DNA from: Hexactinellida sp. DTS-2022
Taxonomy: Eukaryota > Porifera > Hexactinellida
Direction: 5' to 3'
Assembly (NCBI GenBank): GCA_028753945.1
Contig: JAPNXP010000015.1
Span: 3,472,001 to 3,536,000, forward strand
Length of the DNA stretch: 64,000 nucleotides
The notes below the pieces were generated by a model. It saw nothing but the letters and a program-made list of their open reading frames with translations. It was not told the DNA's origin and ran no database searches. Both the position numbers and the translations under genes were made by a program. How positions within the stretch are numbered: the stretch's first letter is position 1; every line of letters begins with the position of its first letter. Below are positions 19,969-30,132 of the stretch, one piece after another.

Positions 19969-20246
19969 ATTTTCCTGATATAAAACTCCCTCTATAATTT
20001 ATAGTTTTTTGAAACATGTCACACAATACCTTTTTTTATGTTCCTGAGCAAATTGCAATGAACATAAATTCATTTTCAATGAACTCTTACACACAACAGG
20101 GCGGTAACAGGCGTGGCACAATTAGTAATTCATCTTTGCTGTTCTCAATATAAACTATCTATCATTGATATTTGAGCCTTGTATTTTAAAGTCATCTCAA
20201 ATTTACCAAGTCGTTTCAGGTACCTAACATTTGTGATGACTTAGTT
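19969..20246. promoter_or_regulatory. Shared divergent promoter region, GABA-B-like receptor / FNIP
   Basis: 278 bp separate the two divergent start codons, so both promoters must lie here or overlap. No TATA box is convincing. TCGTTTCAG, 33 nt before the FNIP ATG, looks like a splice acceptor. Confidence 0.4.
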
Positions 20247-22631
20247 ATGTTGAACTTTGCTGACAAGCTCAAGCCATTCTTTTCAATCACCTCCTCTTGG
20301 GTTGGCCCTCACTCCCCTGACCCGTTAACTCACTTCCCTCCGTCTACTCAGGTTCCTTCCAAAAAGCTCTCTCAGCCAGAAGTTTCCTCGAACAAAGTGA
20401 TCGATAGAAATTCTATTTCGCACTCAGTTAGCACCACTGACATCAGAACCGATATATCTCCCGAGGCTGATGCAGCTTCAAACTTGCTAATGATCCGTTC
20501 CTTGCTGGACTCTTTGCCTGTCTCTCTTCGTGTCTTAGTTATGCAGCAGCCGAAGACCTGCACGCATAAGCCCCCTGTTGTGTTGTTCGATTCCCTCGAC
20601 ATGACATTATGCGGCGAGTGCCAAAGGGCCTTTCAGCCCGAACAAATGTCTGAGTTAATATTCGGTAACTGCTACATATCGACTCCCTCTGGATTGAAAC
20701 TACAAACCCTGCATACCAATTGCATCTTGCTAAGCCGTGTCATTTACCACAACGCACAACACTTGGTGAGATCCAACCAGTCCTCCACCCAGATACTCCC
20801 CACCAAACTAGCGCTTAGTCTGAACCCACAGTCGACTAGCGAGTGCGCCAGTCTGGGGGTGAGGTGCAAAACAGCCACCTCCAGGCGGAACCTTGAGAAG
20901 GAACTGGGCGTGTTCAACAAGCCCCTGTCTTCCTCGCTTGATAGCAAACGTCCCGCTCCGTTATGTTCCAGCCCCGCGAACTCCTGGGCTTTTGAGGAAT
21001 CAGTTTTTTCGAATAACTCAACCCGTGTGTCTTCTCCCACTCGGCCTGAGTCCGTAGAATCTCTGACTTCCCCGAACAGATCCGTCACCAAACCCCGCCG
21101 GCTGGCAATAGTACTAATTTTCCACGAGAGAGACTGCGGCCCTCCCCAAATTAACGACCTTCTTCAATTGCACTTCCTTTCCCTTGAGAACTCTATTAAC
21201 ATGCTTGCAGACAATATGTATGATGTCATTGATTCGACGACAGAGACATCTTTCAGGCCGAGCTTAGCCGTGGCCGTAGAGGAATTTCTAACAGACATTA
21301 GCTCACGGTTGGCGCATGGGAAAAAGCCATTCACCTTGCTACCACTCCAGTTGTATGACTTCAACGATTGTCCCGTTAAAAGGATCCCTCTCATTGTTGC
21401 TAATCTGCACGCACGATTGAATTGTGCTCATATGGATAATCTATTTTCTCGTCTTCTCACTGCGTTCCTTACATACCATCACTCATGGTTGGTTTCTATG
21501 ATACAACAGGCTAAGAATTCGGATGTAAAACATGAGACTTTATCCTCGCACATAGAAGTGCTCGCCTCTCGCTACGGCTATTCCCCATCCAGCCCTTTCC
21601 TATGCAAAGTGTTGCTGGTAGATCAATGCAACCAATTCAGCCAGGACATTCTGTCGCAGATTATTATTCTCTTCAGTTATCTGTTCCGTTATAAGATTAA
21701 TGATTTGCACAACAGAGAAGGCACGAGTCCGACAAGAGAGCTCACACCTTCAAATGAGGATTTCCTAATCATTTCGATGGGACCTGATGTGTTTAACTCG
21801 GCAACAAACGTGCAACCAGAAGCGAACACCAACAACTCTAATATTCAATACTATACTTATAACCCTGCTGAACTACAAAATACTGTTACAACAAACGATA
21901 ATTATACACAAGTCCCATTGGCTAGTGACAACATATTCTCAGATATTTTAGAGGAAGCTCGGATACCACCAAACGGCTCAATACTTAACTACACAGCGAG
22001 CGATAGGAATGTAGCCATCCTGCAGTGCCTATCTGAACTGAGAGACTTGTATTCACATCTGGAGAGGGGGAGTGCTCAGGACGAACTGTTCTCTATAGAG
22101 GATAACCTATACGAGGGGGACATGTCCTATGCAGTGCCGCCCCCCACACTGATAGTAGCAGACCTGAGCGAGCTGTCTGTTGAGGTCATACACACGGACA
22201 CCAGTTTGGTAGATTGGAAGTTTAAAGAGTCGGTGCTCGGCAAGGCACGTCCGCAGAAGCACTCTAAGCTGGTGCATTCCCTGGTCGAGATGACCAGCAG
22301 CATTCTGGAGCCGCTGGACATGCCGGGGGACGAAGAGAGCAGACAGGAAGCGCAGGTCGTGAGCTGCGAAATCGCGCTTCTCTGCTTGGAGAATGCGCTG
22401 GAAGATTTGTATACAAAGGCAGAGCTTGTTGTGAAGCATCTGAAGAGCTGGCTGGAGTGGGAGCCGGGCATCGAGGACAGGGCCCGGACACACGACCTCT
22501 TCTCAGAACTGATCTCCCTGCTTAGGGTGGACCTGAGCGATCTGGAATTGCTGCTGCGACTAGCGTCCGTGGTGGCTCCAGAGGAGAGAAGTGCCTTCGA
22601 GAGACTCATAACATTTCTATCAGCTTACTGA
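20247..22631 (+). CDS. FNIP: Folliculin-interacting protein (FNIP1/2-like)
   Basis: Probable partner of folliculin in the Rag-GTPase/mTORC1 and AMPK pathway at lysosomes. The 794-residue protein is shorter than human FNIP1/2 (about 1,100). The call rests on recognisable FNIP segments. In the middle is RLAIVLIFHERD, then LLTAFLTYHHSWL, which corresponds to the FNIP LLTAVLTYHLAWV region. The C-terminal DENN-like part has TLIVADLSELSVEVIHTD and a final helical stretch around ENALEDLYTKAELVVKHL. An N-terminal Longin-like part is less clear. It is a single exon with the first in-frame ATG at 20247. The missing length falls in the disordered central loop, which varies greatly between species. Confidence 0.8.
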   Translation: MLNFADKLKPFFSITSSWVGPHSPDPLTHFPPSTQVPSKKLSQPEVSSNKVIDRNSISHSVSTTDIRTDISPEADAASNLLMIRSLLDSLPVSLRVLVMQQPKTCTHKPPVVLFDSLDMTLCGECQRAFQPEQMSELIFGNCYISTPSGLKLQTLHTNCILLSRVIYHNAQHLVRSNQSSTQILPTKLALSLNPQSTSECASLGVRCKTATSRRNLEKELGVFNKPLSSSLDSKRPAPLCSSPANSWAFEESVFSNNSTRVSSPTRPESVESLTSPNRSVTKPRRLAIVLIFHERDCGPPQINDLLQLHFLSLENSINMLADNMYDVIDSTTETSFRPSLAVAVEEFLTDISSRLAHGKKPFTLLPLQLYDFNDCPVKRIPLIVANLHARLNCAHMDNLFSRLLTAFLTYHHSWLVSMIQQAKNSDVKHETLSSHIEVLASRYGYSPSSPFLCKVLLVDQCNQFSQDILSQIIILFSYLFRYKINDLHNREGTSPTRELTPSNEDFLIISMGPDVFNSATNVQPEANTNNSNIQYYTYNPAELQNTVTTNDNYTQVPLASDNIFSDILEEARIPPNGSILNYTASDRNVAILQCLSELRDLYSHLERGSAQDELFSIEDNLYEGDMSYAVPPPTLIVADLSELSVEVIHTDTSLVDWKFKESVLGKARPQKHSKLVHSLVEMTSSILEPLDMPGDEESRQEAQVVSCEIALLCLENALEDLYTKAELVVKHLKSWLEWEPGIEDRARTHDLFSELISLLRVDLSDLELLLRLASVVAPEERSAFERLITFLSAY

Positions 22632-22935
22632 CTGATGATTTCAAACCTGCTAGATTTGTGTGGAAATATTATTTTCTTTTTAATTGCAGTCATTTAAAAT
22701 AGTTTGTTTGTATTCTTATAACAGCATTTCAATAACTTCTCATTTTGCTATTATCCTTCTATGACTTGTGTACTTAGATAAGTCCACTTTAACAGTCAGT
22801 TATCTCCGGTTAATTAAGCCATTTTATTTGTCACAAATCTTGGAAGGAATCTCTATAGTTGAAAACTTGATTGCGATAATATATGCTTAGCAGCGCTTGT
22901 ATTTAACGGGGGATATTTCCTAAAATGGAACACAA
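22632..22935. other. Spacer FNIP to EF-hand gene
   Basis: 304 bp, AT-rich, with the 3' UTR of FNIP and the promoter of the next gene. No other feature is seen. Confidence 0.4.
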
Positions 22936-23433
22936 ATGGCGAGCATCCTTTCATCCGAACAGAAGACGACCATTCTGGAAATATTCTCACTATTTGACCA
23001 CACGGAGGACAACACCATTCTGTTGAAAGATGTCCCGGTGGTGCTGCGGTCGGTTGGGTTTATGCTGGATGGCGAGGAGATGAGTGCGGTCATGCAGGAC
23101 CTGGAGAAGTGCGTTATGCCGGTCAGGTCTGAGAAGGCAAAGGGGCCGCCCCCTGATCCTGTGGTTACCTTCAGCAGCTTCTCTGCTGTAGTAGAGAGAC
23201 TCCTGAAGGAGATCGATAACGAGAAGGAAATACGGGAAGCGTTTCAGGCGTTTGACCGCGAGGGGGACGGCCAGCTGCTGGCTGTGGAGCTGAGACAGAT
23301 TCTGACTAACATGGGAGATAAACTGACGGAGGATGAGGTAGAGGAGATGCTGGATGAGGTGGACATAGGCGCTAATGGGAAAGTAGACTATGTAAAGCTA
23401 GCCAAGATAATAACCTGCAAGAGTGTTATATGA
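22936..23433 (+). CDS. Calmodulin-superfamily EF-hand protein, DRC8/EFCAB2-like
   Basis: A 165-residue EF-hand protein. The first hand contains FDHTEDNTILLKDVPVVLRS, which closely parallels the opening of EFCAB2 (DRC8), a subunit of the nexin-dynein regulatory complex of motile cilia. The second half resembles calmodulin, with EAFQAFDREGDGQLLAVELR and DEVEEMLDEVD. The loop DREGDGQLLAVE can bind calcium (Asp1, Glu3, Asp5, Gly6, Glu12). The last loop DIGANGKVDYVK lacks the position-12 acid and is probably silent, as is the first. An insertion of charged and proline residues (about 66-75) separates hands one and two. If not DRC8 it is a divergent calmodulin-like protein. Confidence 0.75.
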   Translation: MASILSSEQKTTILEIFSLFDHTEDNTILLKDVPVVLRSVGFMLDGEEMSAVMQDLEKCVMPVRSEKAKGPPPDPVVTFSSFSAVVERLLKEIDNEKEIREAFQAFDREGDGQLLAVELRQILTNMGDKLTEDEVEEMLDEVDIGANGKVDYVKLAKIITCKSVI

Positions 23434-23694
23434 TCCTAAATACTATGGATAATTTGATATGAATTGATTGTATGTTCTTGTTTTGAACTGTGGATTTTCT
23501 AGTTTGAATGTTTTGATAACTTATTTTCCTTGTTTGTTTACCATATGTATTCCCTTTGAAGAGCCTGGTTTATTGATTCATTTATTTTGTATCTAAAATA
23601 TTGCGTAATTCTATTCTGAGGAAAGTCATCAGAGCTATTATTACTCTCCTCTGGTTCCGTATAATTACGTTAGGAATGCTCAGCTTGCAGTAGA

Positions 23695-26076
23695 ATGGGT
23701 TTGAAAGAGGATCAGTGTCGGTTTGCTTCTCGCATCAGGAAGAGAGAGATAAAGAGCTTGGGCAGAACCCTGCAAGACTTCATTTCCAAACTTCCTCACA
23801 CCCCTTTAGCCTCCAATCTCCGCGACGCCCTGCTATACGCCGCACTGCAGCTCTCCCGCTACAACAAGTCTCAATGCCAGACCAGCTTATCCGAGAGCTA
23901 CCTCACGCTGCCACTACGCATCATGAAGCTACTCAACGAGTCGTTCCCGGAGATCGAGTTCGACCACTTTAGACTGAAGTGGGAGCACGAGCGCGAGTAC
24001 ACGCCCATAAAGCGATCCTTATCCGCCCAGCCGGACATATGTGTCCATGCCGCGAACGGGGACTTCAATGGGATAGAGGAGATCCTGCAGAGCGACATGA
24101 ATGCTGTGGATGCTGTTGACAGCTTCGGCCGCTCGGCTCTGGCCTACTGCTGTCGGCACGCCTCGCCCGACCACGTGACCTGTCTAGAGATTCTGTTGCA
24201 GCACAATGCTACCATGGATGTGCGAGATAACGACGGTATAACTGCGCTGCACTGGGCCGCTTACACGGGCAACTCTGACGCTGTGCTGTCCCTGCTGAAG
24301 CACGGAGCCTCCGCGGGGCTCACCGACAAGAGCGGCCGCGCGCCGCTGCATCTGGCCACGCAGAGTCTGGCGCCCCGCGTGCTGCAGCTGCTGTTGCAGC
24401 AGGATGACGTAGACGTGCGGGCCAAGGACTGCCGGGGGCTCTCGCCCGCCGCCTGGGCCTGCGTCAGGGACAACCTGGACGCCATAACCGCGCTGCAGCT
24501 CGCGGAATCTAAAGCCGCGCCTAGCCGCGAGTCCTTCCTGACGGACTCGCAGGGCCGGACTCCCGTGCACTGGGCGGCCCTATCCCCGTACGGGGTCTCC
24601 TGTCTGGAGGCGCTGGTGGGGACGGAGACCGCGGGGCTGCCCGACGCGCTGGGCTGGACCCCGCTCCACTACTCGGCGCTGACGGGCTCCCAGAAAGCCT
24701 GCGAAGCCATTCTCAGCGTGCTGCCGCGAGACAGGATCGACAGTCTCACCAAGCGCGGCTTCTCGGCTCTGCATATCGCGTGCTACCACGGCAACGGAGA
24801 CGTGCTGGACGCGCTGCTCTCGAGCGGGAGCGACTACCTGTCTCCGACCCCCGAGGGCTCCTCCCCTCTGGAGACCCTCGCGAGTCTCAAGCTGCACTAC
24901 TCGCAGCTGGTGCTCGAGACGCACATCAATCAGTGCAGACGCAGTGGGACTCCCAAGCCTAACGAGAAGCCGCTAGCCAGTGCCATGACCGCGATTCCTA
25001 ACCACGTCCAGGCCGCCCTCACCCCGACGCCCCCGCGGTCCCCCAAGCCACCTGCCTCTCCCAAGAAGCCCACCACGCCCCTCAGACACCACACGAATGC
25101 CAACGCGGGCAACTCGAGACTCCTGACCCGATCGCTTCCTTCTAACAGCCCCCAGCCTACAGCTGAGCCTTCTATTAGAAATAATAATAATAACAACAAT
25201 AACAATTCCTTATCGACGCTTGAAAATAACTTTACCTCTCAGAAGCCTCCTAACCGGTCTCGCCCAGTCAGCGCGAAGGGTCGCATCCGGCCAGTGCAGA
25301 CCACAAAGCGGCCCCCCTCCCCCGCGCCCCCTCTCAACGGGTCCCTCCCAGCTGACGGAGGGTTCAACCGCTCTTCCACCGCGACTCCGCCTTCCCCGCG
25401 ACAGCTAGACCCCTCAGGAATGCGGCGCACGCTCTCATTCGACCTGAATCTGGACATGTCCGACCAGTTCTCAGCTCTGGCGCTCCCGCCGCGCCCCCGG
25501 GCCCCCACCCCTCCCGTGGACTCGGACCCGGACTCGGTGGTTATAAGCGAGGCCAGCAGCTCGCCCCCGCTGGCTCCAGCTGACATAGAGTGCGCCACGT
25601 CGCTGCTGGGGCTGCCCGCCCAGAAGCGACAGAGCATGCAGCCCATGTCTGACGTGTGGAACCTCAACGACTCCGGGTTCATAAGTCCGAGCGCTTCCAT
25701 CCCAAAGTCCCATTCCTCTCTGACCGTGCGGAAGCTGCCGCCTCCCCTAAGCGCGCCTAACACAATGCAATACGACAGCTACAACCGGGCCCCACACGCC
25801 CCCACTATCGGGCTGCAGATCCCGTCTCCCTACAACCAGGCCATCACTCTGCCCAACACGCCGCACTCTAAGCGCTCCCTCGCTAAGAACCACTACGACA
25901 CCCTGGCTAACCCGACCCAGTTCCCTCCTTCGTCTCAGCCGTTGCTGCCCGCTCGCACCAGCAACATACCGCGGTACAAAGCCTGGAAACCCACCAAGGA
26001 GTCTCTGCCCTCCCAGAGACCAATCCTGCGAATTAACCGCTCCGATGCGAGGATCTCGTCGCACTATACCCATTAG
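23695..26076 (+). CDS. Ankyrin-repeat protein with proline-rich tail
   Basis: A 793-residue cytosolic scaffold-type protein. The first 110 residues are helical and match no family I recognise. About nine ankyrin repeats follow (roughly residues 117-405), with good consensus units such as GITALHWAAYTGNSDAVLSL and GFSALHIACYHGNGDVLDAL. The last 380 residues are disordered and rich in Pro, Ser and Thr, with SH3-type PxxP runs. A poly-Asn stretch near residues 495-505 comes from an AAT/AAC microsatellite at 25179-25206. The repeat layout recalls inversin/ANKS-type proteins but no SAM or IQ motif is seen, so no orthologue is named. It is single exon, and GC-rich enough to create long false ORFs on the other strand. 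Confidence 0.85.
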   Translation: MGLKEDQCRFASRIRKREIKSLGRTLQDFISKLPHTPLASNLRDALLYAALQLSRYNKSQCQTSLSESYLTLPLRIMKLLNESFPEIEFDHFRLKWEHEREYTPIKRSLSAQPDICVHAANGDFNGIEEILQSDMNAVDAVDSFGRSALAYCCRHASPDHVTCLEILLQHNATMDVRDNDGITALHWAAYTGNSDAVLSLLKHGASAGLTDKSGRAPLHLATQSLAPRVLQLLLQQDDVDVRAKDCRGLSPAAWACVRDNLDAITALQLAESKAAPSRESFLTDSQGRTPVHWAALSPYGVSCLEALVGTETAGLPDALGWTPLHYSALTGSQKACEAILSVLPRDRIDSLTKRGFSALHIACYHGNGDVLDALLSSGSDYLSPTPEGSSPLETLASLKLHYSQLVLETHINQCRRSGTPKPNEKPLASAMTAIPNHVQAALTPTPPRSPKPPASPKKPTTPLRHHTNANAGNSRLLTRSLPSNSPQPTAEPSIRNNNNNNNNNSLSTLENNFTSQKPPNRSRPVSAKGRIRPVQTTKRPPSPAPPLNGSLPADGGFNRSSTATPPSPRQLDPSGMRRTLSFDLNLDMSDQFSALALPPRPRAPTPPVDSDPDSVVISEASSSPPLAPADIECATSLLGLPAQKRQSMQPMSDVWNLNDSGFISPSASIPKSHSSLTVRKLPPPLSAPNTMQYDSYNRAPHAPTIGLQIPSPYNQAITLPNTPHSKRSLAKNHYDTLANPTQFPPSSQPLLPARTSNIPRYKAWKPTKESLPSQRPILRINRSDARISSHYTH

Positions 26077-26324
26077 AATTATGTTATACAACCAGGGACA
26101 GTATCGGTATTTTTCTATACAATAATTCGCCTTCGTAACTCTCCCTCCCCCCGCGTTATATCTACGCTCCTCCGCTACCCACTTGAAATTGTTACTTCAT
26201 ATTCTACGCACTCTGTTAATTATTGTCAGAAATACATTAATTACATAGACTGTGTTTCTGACATCATACCTTATATTGCCGATTGTATTCCCACTATTAA
26301 TTATTTATTGAATGCCATAGTGTT

Positions 26325-27722
26325 ATGATGGAATTCCACCCTGTGATCCTGAGTGGGGGCCAGGGGTCCAAACTGTACCCCCTAGCTGAACAGATCCCCA
26401 AGGCGCTGCTCACGATAGCCAACAAGCCGGTCATCTGGTATGTCATTGAGTTCCTACACAAGTACGGCTTCGAAGAGGCGATAATAGTGGCGCAGCCCGC
26501 CTTCTTCGACAGGATCCAGAGCTCGGTCGAGACCTTTCTCTCCACGTACAGTGTTCCCATAAAGCTAAACTGTATCTGTCTGCCCAGCGACAAGCAGAAG
26601 GAGATGGGAACAGCTGATGCCCTGAGGTACATACAGCCGCACATCAAGAGCGACCTACTCATCCTACCCTGCGACATCCTCATTGATATCCACCTGCAAC
26701 ATTTCGCGAATATCCATCGGTGCCACAACTCGGTGCTGACTATCCTGCTGACCCCACAGACGCAGCCTGCTGCGGACCAGTCAGCTGGGGCCATGAAGAC
26801 GTATAAGGCGGGGCATGACGTCATAGCTCTGGCGGAGGGGTCCGATAGGATCCTGCTGCTGCAGAGCGAGAGCGACATAGACGAGAAGCTGTCTGTTAGT
26901 CGGGCGCTGCTACTGAAGTTCCCCTGTCTCGAGCTGAGGACGGACCTCAAGGACACACATGTGTATCTGATGAGCAGGGGCGTGTTGGAGCTGCTAAACC
27001 AGCCGGAGGGAAAGAATATAACCTCCATAAAGGATGAGCTGATCCCGCTTATCCTACGGAAACAGCTGACCGACTTCAAGCCGGTGTCCACGTACTCTAT
27101 AGCCAGCGAGCCCGCCGTGAACCCTCTGGACGATCTGTCTCTGCTGGCCGCTCAGCTGTCCGAGGGGAACAAGTCCGGACGCCGGGACCGAGTGGTTATC
27201 GACGGAGTTAGCCAGGACGTGTACTACCTGTTCGCTTGCTACAAGATGCTGCTCTCCAGTCCACAGGTGGCGCTGCGGATATCCACAGTGCAGGACTACA
27301 TCGAGGGGAATAAGCTTATGCAGCGGGAGGAGCGGAGACAGAGTCTGTGGCCGGTAGAGGGGGACCAGGGACTGGTGCACGAGTCTGTTGAGATAGCCGG
27401 GCCCGCGGAGAGGGTCGTGGGGAAGGAAACTTTTATCGGCGAAAATACAATAATCGGTGAAGGCTGTTCAATAAAAAGATCAATGATAGGCGGACAAGCT
27501 ACCCTCTTAAAGAACGTAAAAGTTTCTAACTCTATTATAATGGAGAGAGTCGTGATTGAGGATAACTGCCAGGTGATAAACTCAATCGTGTGTGGGAATG
27601 CTAAGATAGAGCGGGACTGTGTGCTCAGGGACTGCATTGTGGCCAAGGCGGCAGTGGTCAGGAGGGAGTCCGACTTTAAGGGCGAGACCCTGCTTAGAGA
27701 CGAGATGGTATTTCAGTTTTAG
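26325..27722 (+). CDS. EIF2B3: Translation initiation factor eIF2B subunit gamma
   Basis: Part of the eIF2B guanine-nucleotide exchange complex that recharges eIF2 with GTP and is the target of the integrated stress response. The 465-residue protein (human 452) opens MMEFHPVILSGGQGSKLYPL, a nucleotidyltransferase-like domain. MGTADALRYI and LILPCDILIDI correspond to MGTADSLRYI and LVLSCDLITDV in the human protein. The C-terminal third is a left-handed beta-helix of hexapeptide repeats (FIGENTIIGEGCSIKRSMIGG). It lacks the C-terminal HEAT domain that would mark eIF2B-epsilon. Two ATG codons are adjacent at 26325 and 26328; either may be used. Single exon. Confidence 0.92.
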   Translation: MMEFHPVILSGGQGSKLYPLAEQIPKALLTIANKPVIWYVIEFLHKYGFEEAIIVAQPAFFDRIQSSVETFLSTYSVPIKLNCICLPSDKQKEMGTADALRYIQPHIKSDLLILPCDILIDIHLQHFANIHRCHNSVLTILLTPQTQPAADQSAGAMKTYKAGHDVIALAEGSDRILLLQSESDIDEKLSVSRALLLKFPCLELRTDLKDTHVYLMSRGVLELLNQPEGKNITSIKDELIPLILRKQLTDFKPVSTYSIASEPAVNPLDDLSLLAAQLSEGNKSGRRDRVVIDGVSQDVYYLFACYKMLLSSPQVALRISTVQDYIEGNKLMQREERRQSLWPVEGDQGLVHESVEIAGPAERVVGKETFIGENTIIGEGCSIKRSMIGGQATLLKNVKVSNSIIMERVVIEDNCQVINSIVCGNAKIERDCVLRDCIVAKAAVVRRESDFKGETLLRDEMVFQF

Positions 27723-28319
27723 AATGAAAGTTCATAGCACATTATGCAGTTTATTCAGATATAATTATTCGACAACTGAGAGTCACACAATTCGAACCAT
27801 GTAAGTTGCATAATTATCACCCACCCATCAAGAAGAATTCTAAATAGTAATAATGTTGGGTTGATTAAATCCTGCTCGTTTTCAGTTAGCAGTCGGAATC
27901 GCTGGTGTTTTAAATTAAGCTGGTGTTTTAAATGTTAATTAAACTTAATTAATTAATTATAAAAGTTATAAAACTTTAAAATTAATCTTACTTTGCTAGG
28001 TCAATGATTAATAAGAATGTTAGGGGTCTTAGAAAATGACAATCTTGTAATAATAAAATTATTGTCAATATAATTTGCTTCCCTCTCTTAATTAATTAAT
28101 ACTACATGTATTCTTAGTTTAAACTTTATTGAATCCGGTGTTATATTGTTTAATGTTACAATAATTACAATACAGAAAGTAATATTTGTATATAGAAAGT
28201 AATAATAATACAAATATAAGTTGGCTGGGGGCCCTCAGGGTTGCAGCTAGAGTTGAGCTGTAAGTGCACTTGGGACACACTCTGTACCTTTCCACCCCAG
28301 CTGAGAATTGTGATTAATA
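27723..28319. other. AT-rich spacer after eIF2B-gamma
   Basis: About 600 bp with several (TTAA)n tracts (27933-27960 and 28087-28100). No supported gene. Confidence 0.5.
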
Positions 28320-28496
28320 ATTTTGAGTTAAAAGAGTTGGTTTGGTTTGAGTTATTTGGTTCTTGGTTTGAGTTAAAGGAGTTTGGTTCTTGGTTTGAGT
28401 TAAAAGAGTTTGGTTCTTGGTTTGAGTTAAAGAGTTTGGTTCTTGGTTTGAGTTAAAGAGTTTGGTTCTTGGTTTGAGTTAAAGAGTTTGGTTCTA
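28320..28496 (+). repeat. GT-rich minisatellite, about 25-27-bp unit
   Basis: About six to seven tandem copies built from GAGTTAAAGAGTTTGGTTCT plus TGGTTT. Copies differ by one to a few bases (AAAGAG, AAAAGAG, AAAGGAG). The plus strand is strongly G/T rich. An ORF across it (ELKEFGSWF repeats) is a by-product of the array and is not supported as protein. Confidence 0.85.
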
Positions 28497-28686
28497 GATA
28501 AGTAGTTCAGCAGAGCAGTTTAAGAGTTGTACTGGATCCAAGTCAAGTAGTCGAGTTGGACTGGGGTGGGAAGCGATTCAACTAGAGAGGACAGGGTAAA
28601 ATAGATCCAACAAACAATTTAAATTTTACAAAATAACTCACCATAAGGTAGTTGAGCTTCGAGTAAGTCTTCTCGTTGAAGTTGCA

Positions 28687-30075
28687 AACCAAGGGCCAGT
28701 GCCGGCGGACCCCCTACTCCTCACTGGAAATCCCCCCAACAAGCAACGCTCGGCCTCCGCAAGTCGATTGCCACTCATTGAGGTTCAAACACCACTGATC
28801 AAGCAGGGGACAACACCAGCCCGATGGAATGACAAACGCCAGCCTGATGGAATTTCAAACGAAGGGCCGGTGAAGGCGGACCCCCTACTCCTCACTGGAA
28901 ATCCCCCCAACAAGCAACGCTCAGCTTCCGCAAGCCGATTGCCACCTATTGAGGTTCAAACACCACTGAAAAAGCAGCGGACAACACCAGCCCGATGGAA
29001 TGACAAACGAAGGGCCGGTGAAGGCGGACCCCCTACTCATCACTGGAATCTCCCCCCAACAAGCAACGCTCGGCCTCCGCAAGCCGATTGTTACTTATTG
29101 AGGTTCAAAAGCCAGCGAAAAAGCAGGGGACAACACCAGCCCAATGGAATGACAAGTGAATGTGGTGAGAGGCGAGTTCAGAGACGTCAAGATAACTATT
29201 GGAGGGAGCGTAAAAATATATGCAACGGAAATAAAATTACAAGCTAGCTTACAATTTGATCTGATCTGAGTAGATGTGGTGTAGATTAGTGGAGCTACTG
29301 ATCATGGCACAGGGAGCCCCCTCACTTCCAACTGAAATGCGCACCCAAATCATCGATCACGACCCGCCCCAAGGCCGATCTCAAGTCACTGAGCGCAGAA
29401 GACAGCTGAAAAGCAAGGGACAGCACTAATCACAGCAGTCCATTCGTGAGAGCACAGAGAGAGAGAGATACGTCAAGATAACTATTGGAGGCAACGTAAA
29501 AATATATACAACGGGAATTAAATTACAAGCTAGCTTACCAATTGATCTGATCTGAGTAGATGTGGTGGAATAGGTAAGTGGTTTACTGCTAGTTGTCGTT
29601 CAAGATGCAAACGAAGGGCCAGTACAAACGAAGGGCCGGTGCAGGCGGACCCCCTACTCATCACTGGAATATCCCCCCAACAAGCAACGCTCAGCCTCCG
29701 CAAGCCGATTGTTACTTATTGAGGTTCAAAAGCCAGCGAAAAAGCAGGGGACTACACCAGCCCAATGAAATGACAAACGAAGGGCCGGTGCAGGCGGACC
29801 CCCTACTCATCACTGGAATCTCCCCCCAACAAGCAACGCTCAGCTTCCGCAAGCCGATTGTTACTTATTGAGGTTCAAAAGCCAGCGAAAAAGCAGGGGA
29901 CTACACCAGCCCAATGAAATGACAAACGAAGGGCCGGTGCAGGCGGACCCCCTACTCATTACTGGAATCTCCCCCCAACAAGCAACGCTCGGCCTCCGCA
30001 AGCCGATTGCCACTCATTGAGGTTCAAAAGCCAGCGAAAAAGCAGGGGACTACACCAGCCCAATGGAATGACAAG
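28687..30075 (+). repeat. Tandem array of a 148-149-bp GC-rich repeat in two blocks
   Basis: Six well-conserved copies, anchored by GGACCCCCTACTC at 28707, 28878, 29026, 29647, 29796 and 29944. Spacing inside blocks is 148-149 bp, except the first pair (171 bp, which has an extra 22-bp partial duplication around the GATGGAAT motif). Each unit also contains CCCCCCAACAAGCAACGCTC, CCGCAAGCCGATTG and ATTGAGGTTCAAA. The blocks are separated by about 0.6 kb made of two copies of another unit (29184-29275 and 29470-29566, ACGTCAAGATAACTATTGGA) around a diverged relative of the main unit (29305-29440). A second diverged relative lies at about 30160-30305. A unit length not divisible by three makes coding unlikely. 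No Pol III boxes or Sm site are convincing. Confidence 0.88.
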
Positions 30076-30132
30076 TGAGATATACCCAAGTTAGTATATC
30101 TCGAGATATACCCAAGTTAGTATACTCTCGAA
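30076..30132. repeat. Two adjacent short hairpins
   Basis: A 26-bp motif beginning GAGATATACCCAAGTTAG and closing with TATATCTC occurs twice in a row. Its ends are complementary (GAGATATA / TATATCTC), giving an 8-bp stem and 10-nt loop; the second copy is slightly changed. A third fragment (GAATACCCAAGTTGGTACCC) follows the diverged repeat unit near 30303, so the motif travels with the array. Confidence 0.7.

Noticed and set aside
28699-29247. A 182-codon ORF across three units of the tandem array (and a 92-codon ORF at 29593-29871).
   Set aside because: The unit is 148-149 bp, so frame changes from copy to copy, the start is a GTG, and all frames are open by composition. The array is non-coding as far as can be seen.
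28687-30075. Possible CRISPR-like array.
   Set aside because: The repeats are about 148 bp, contiguous and without unique spacers; the genome is eukaryotic.
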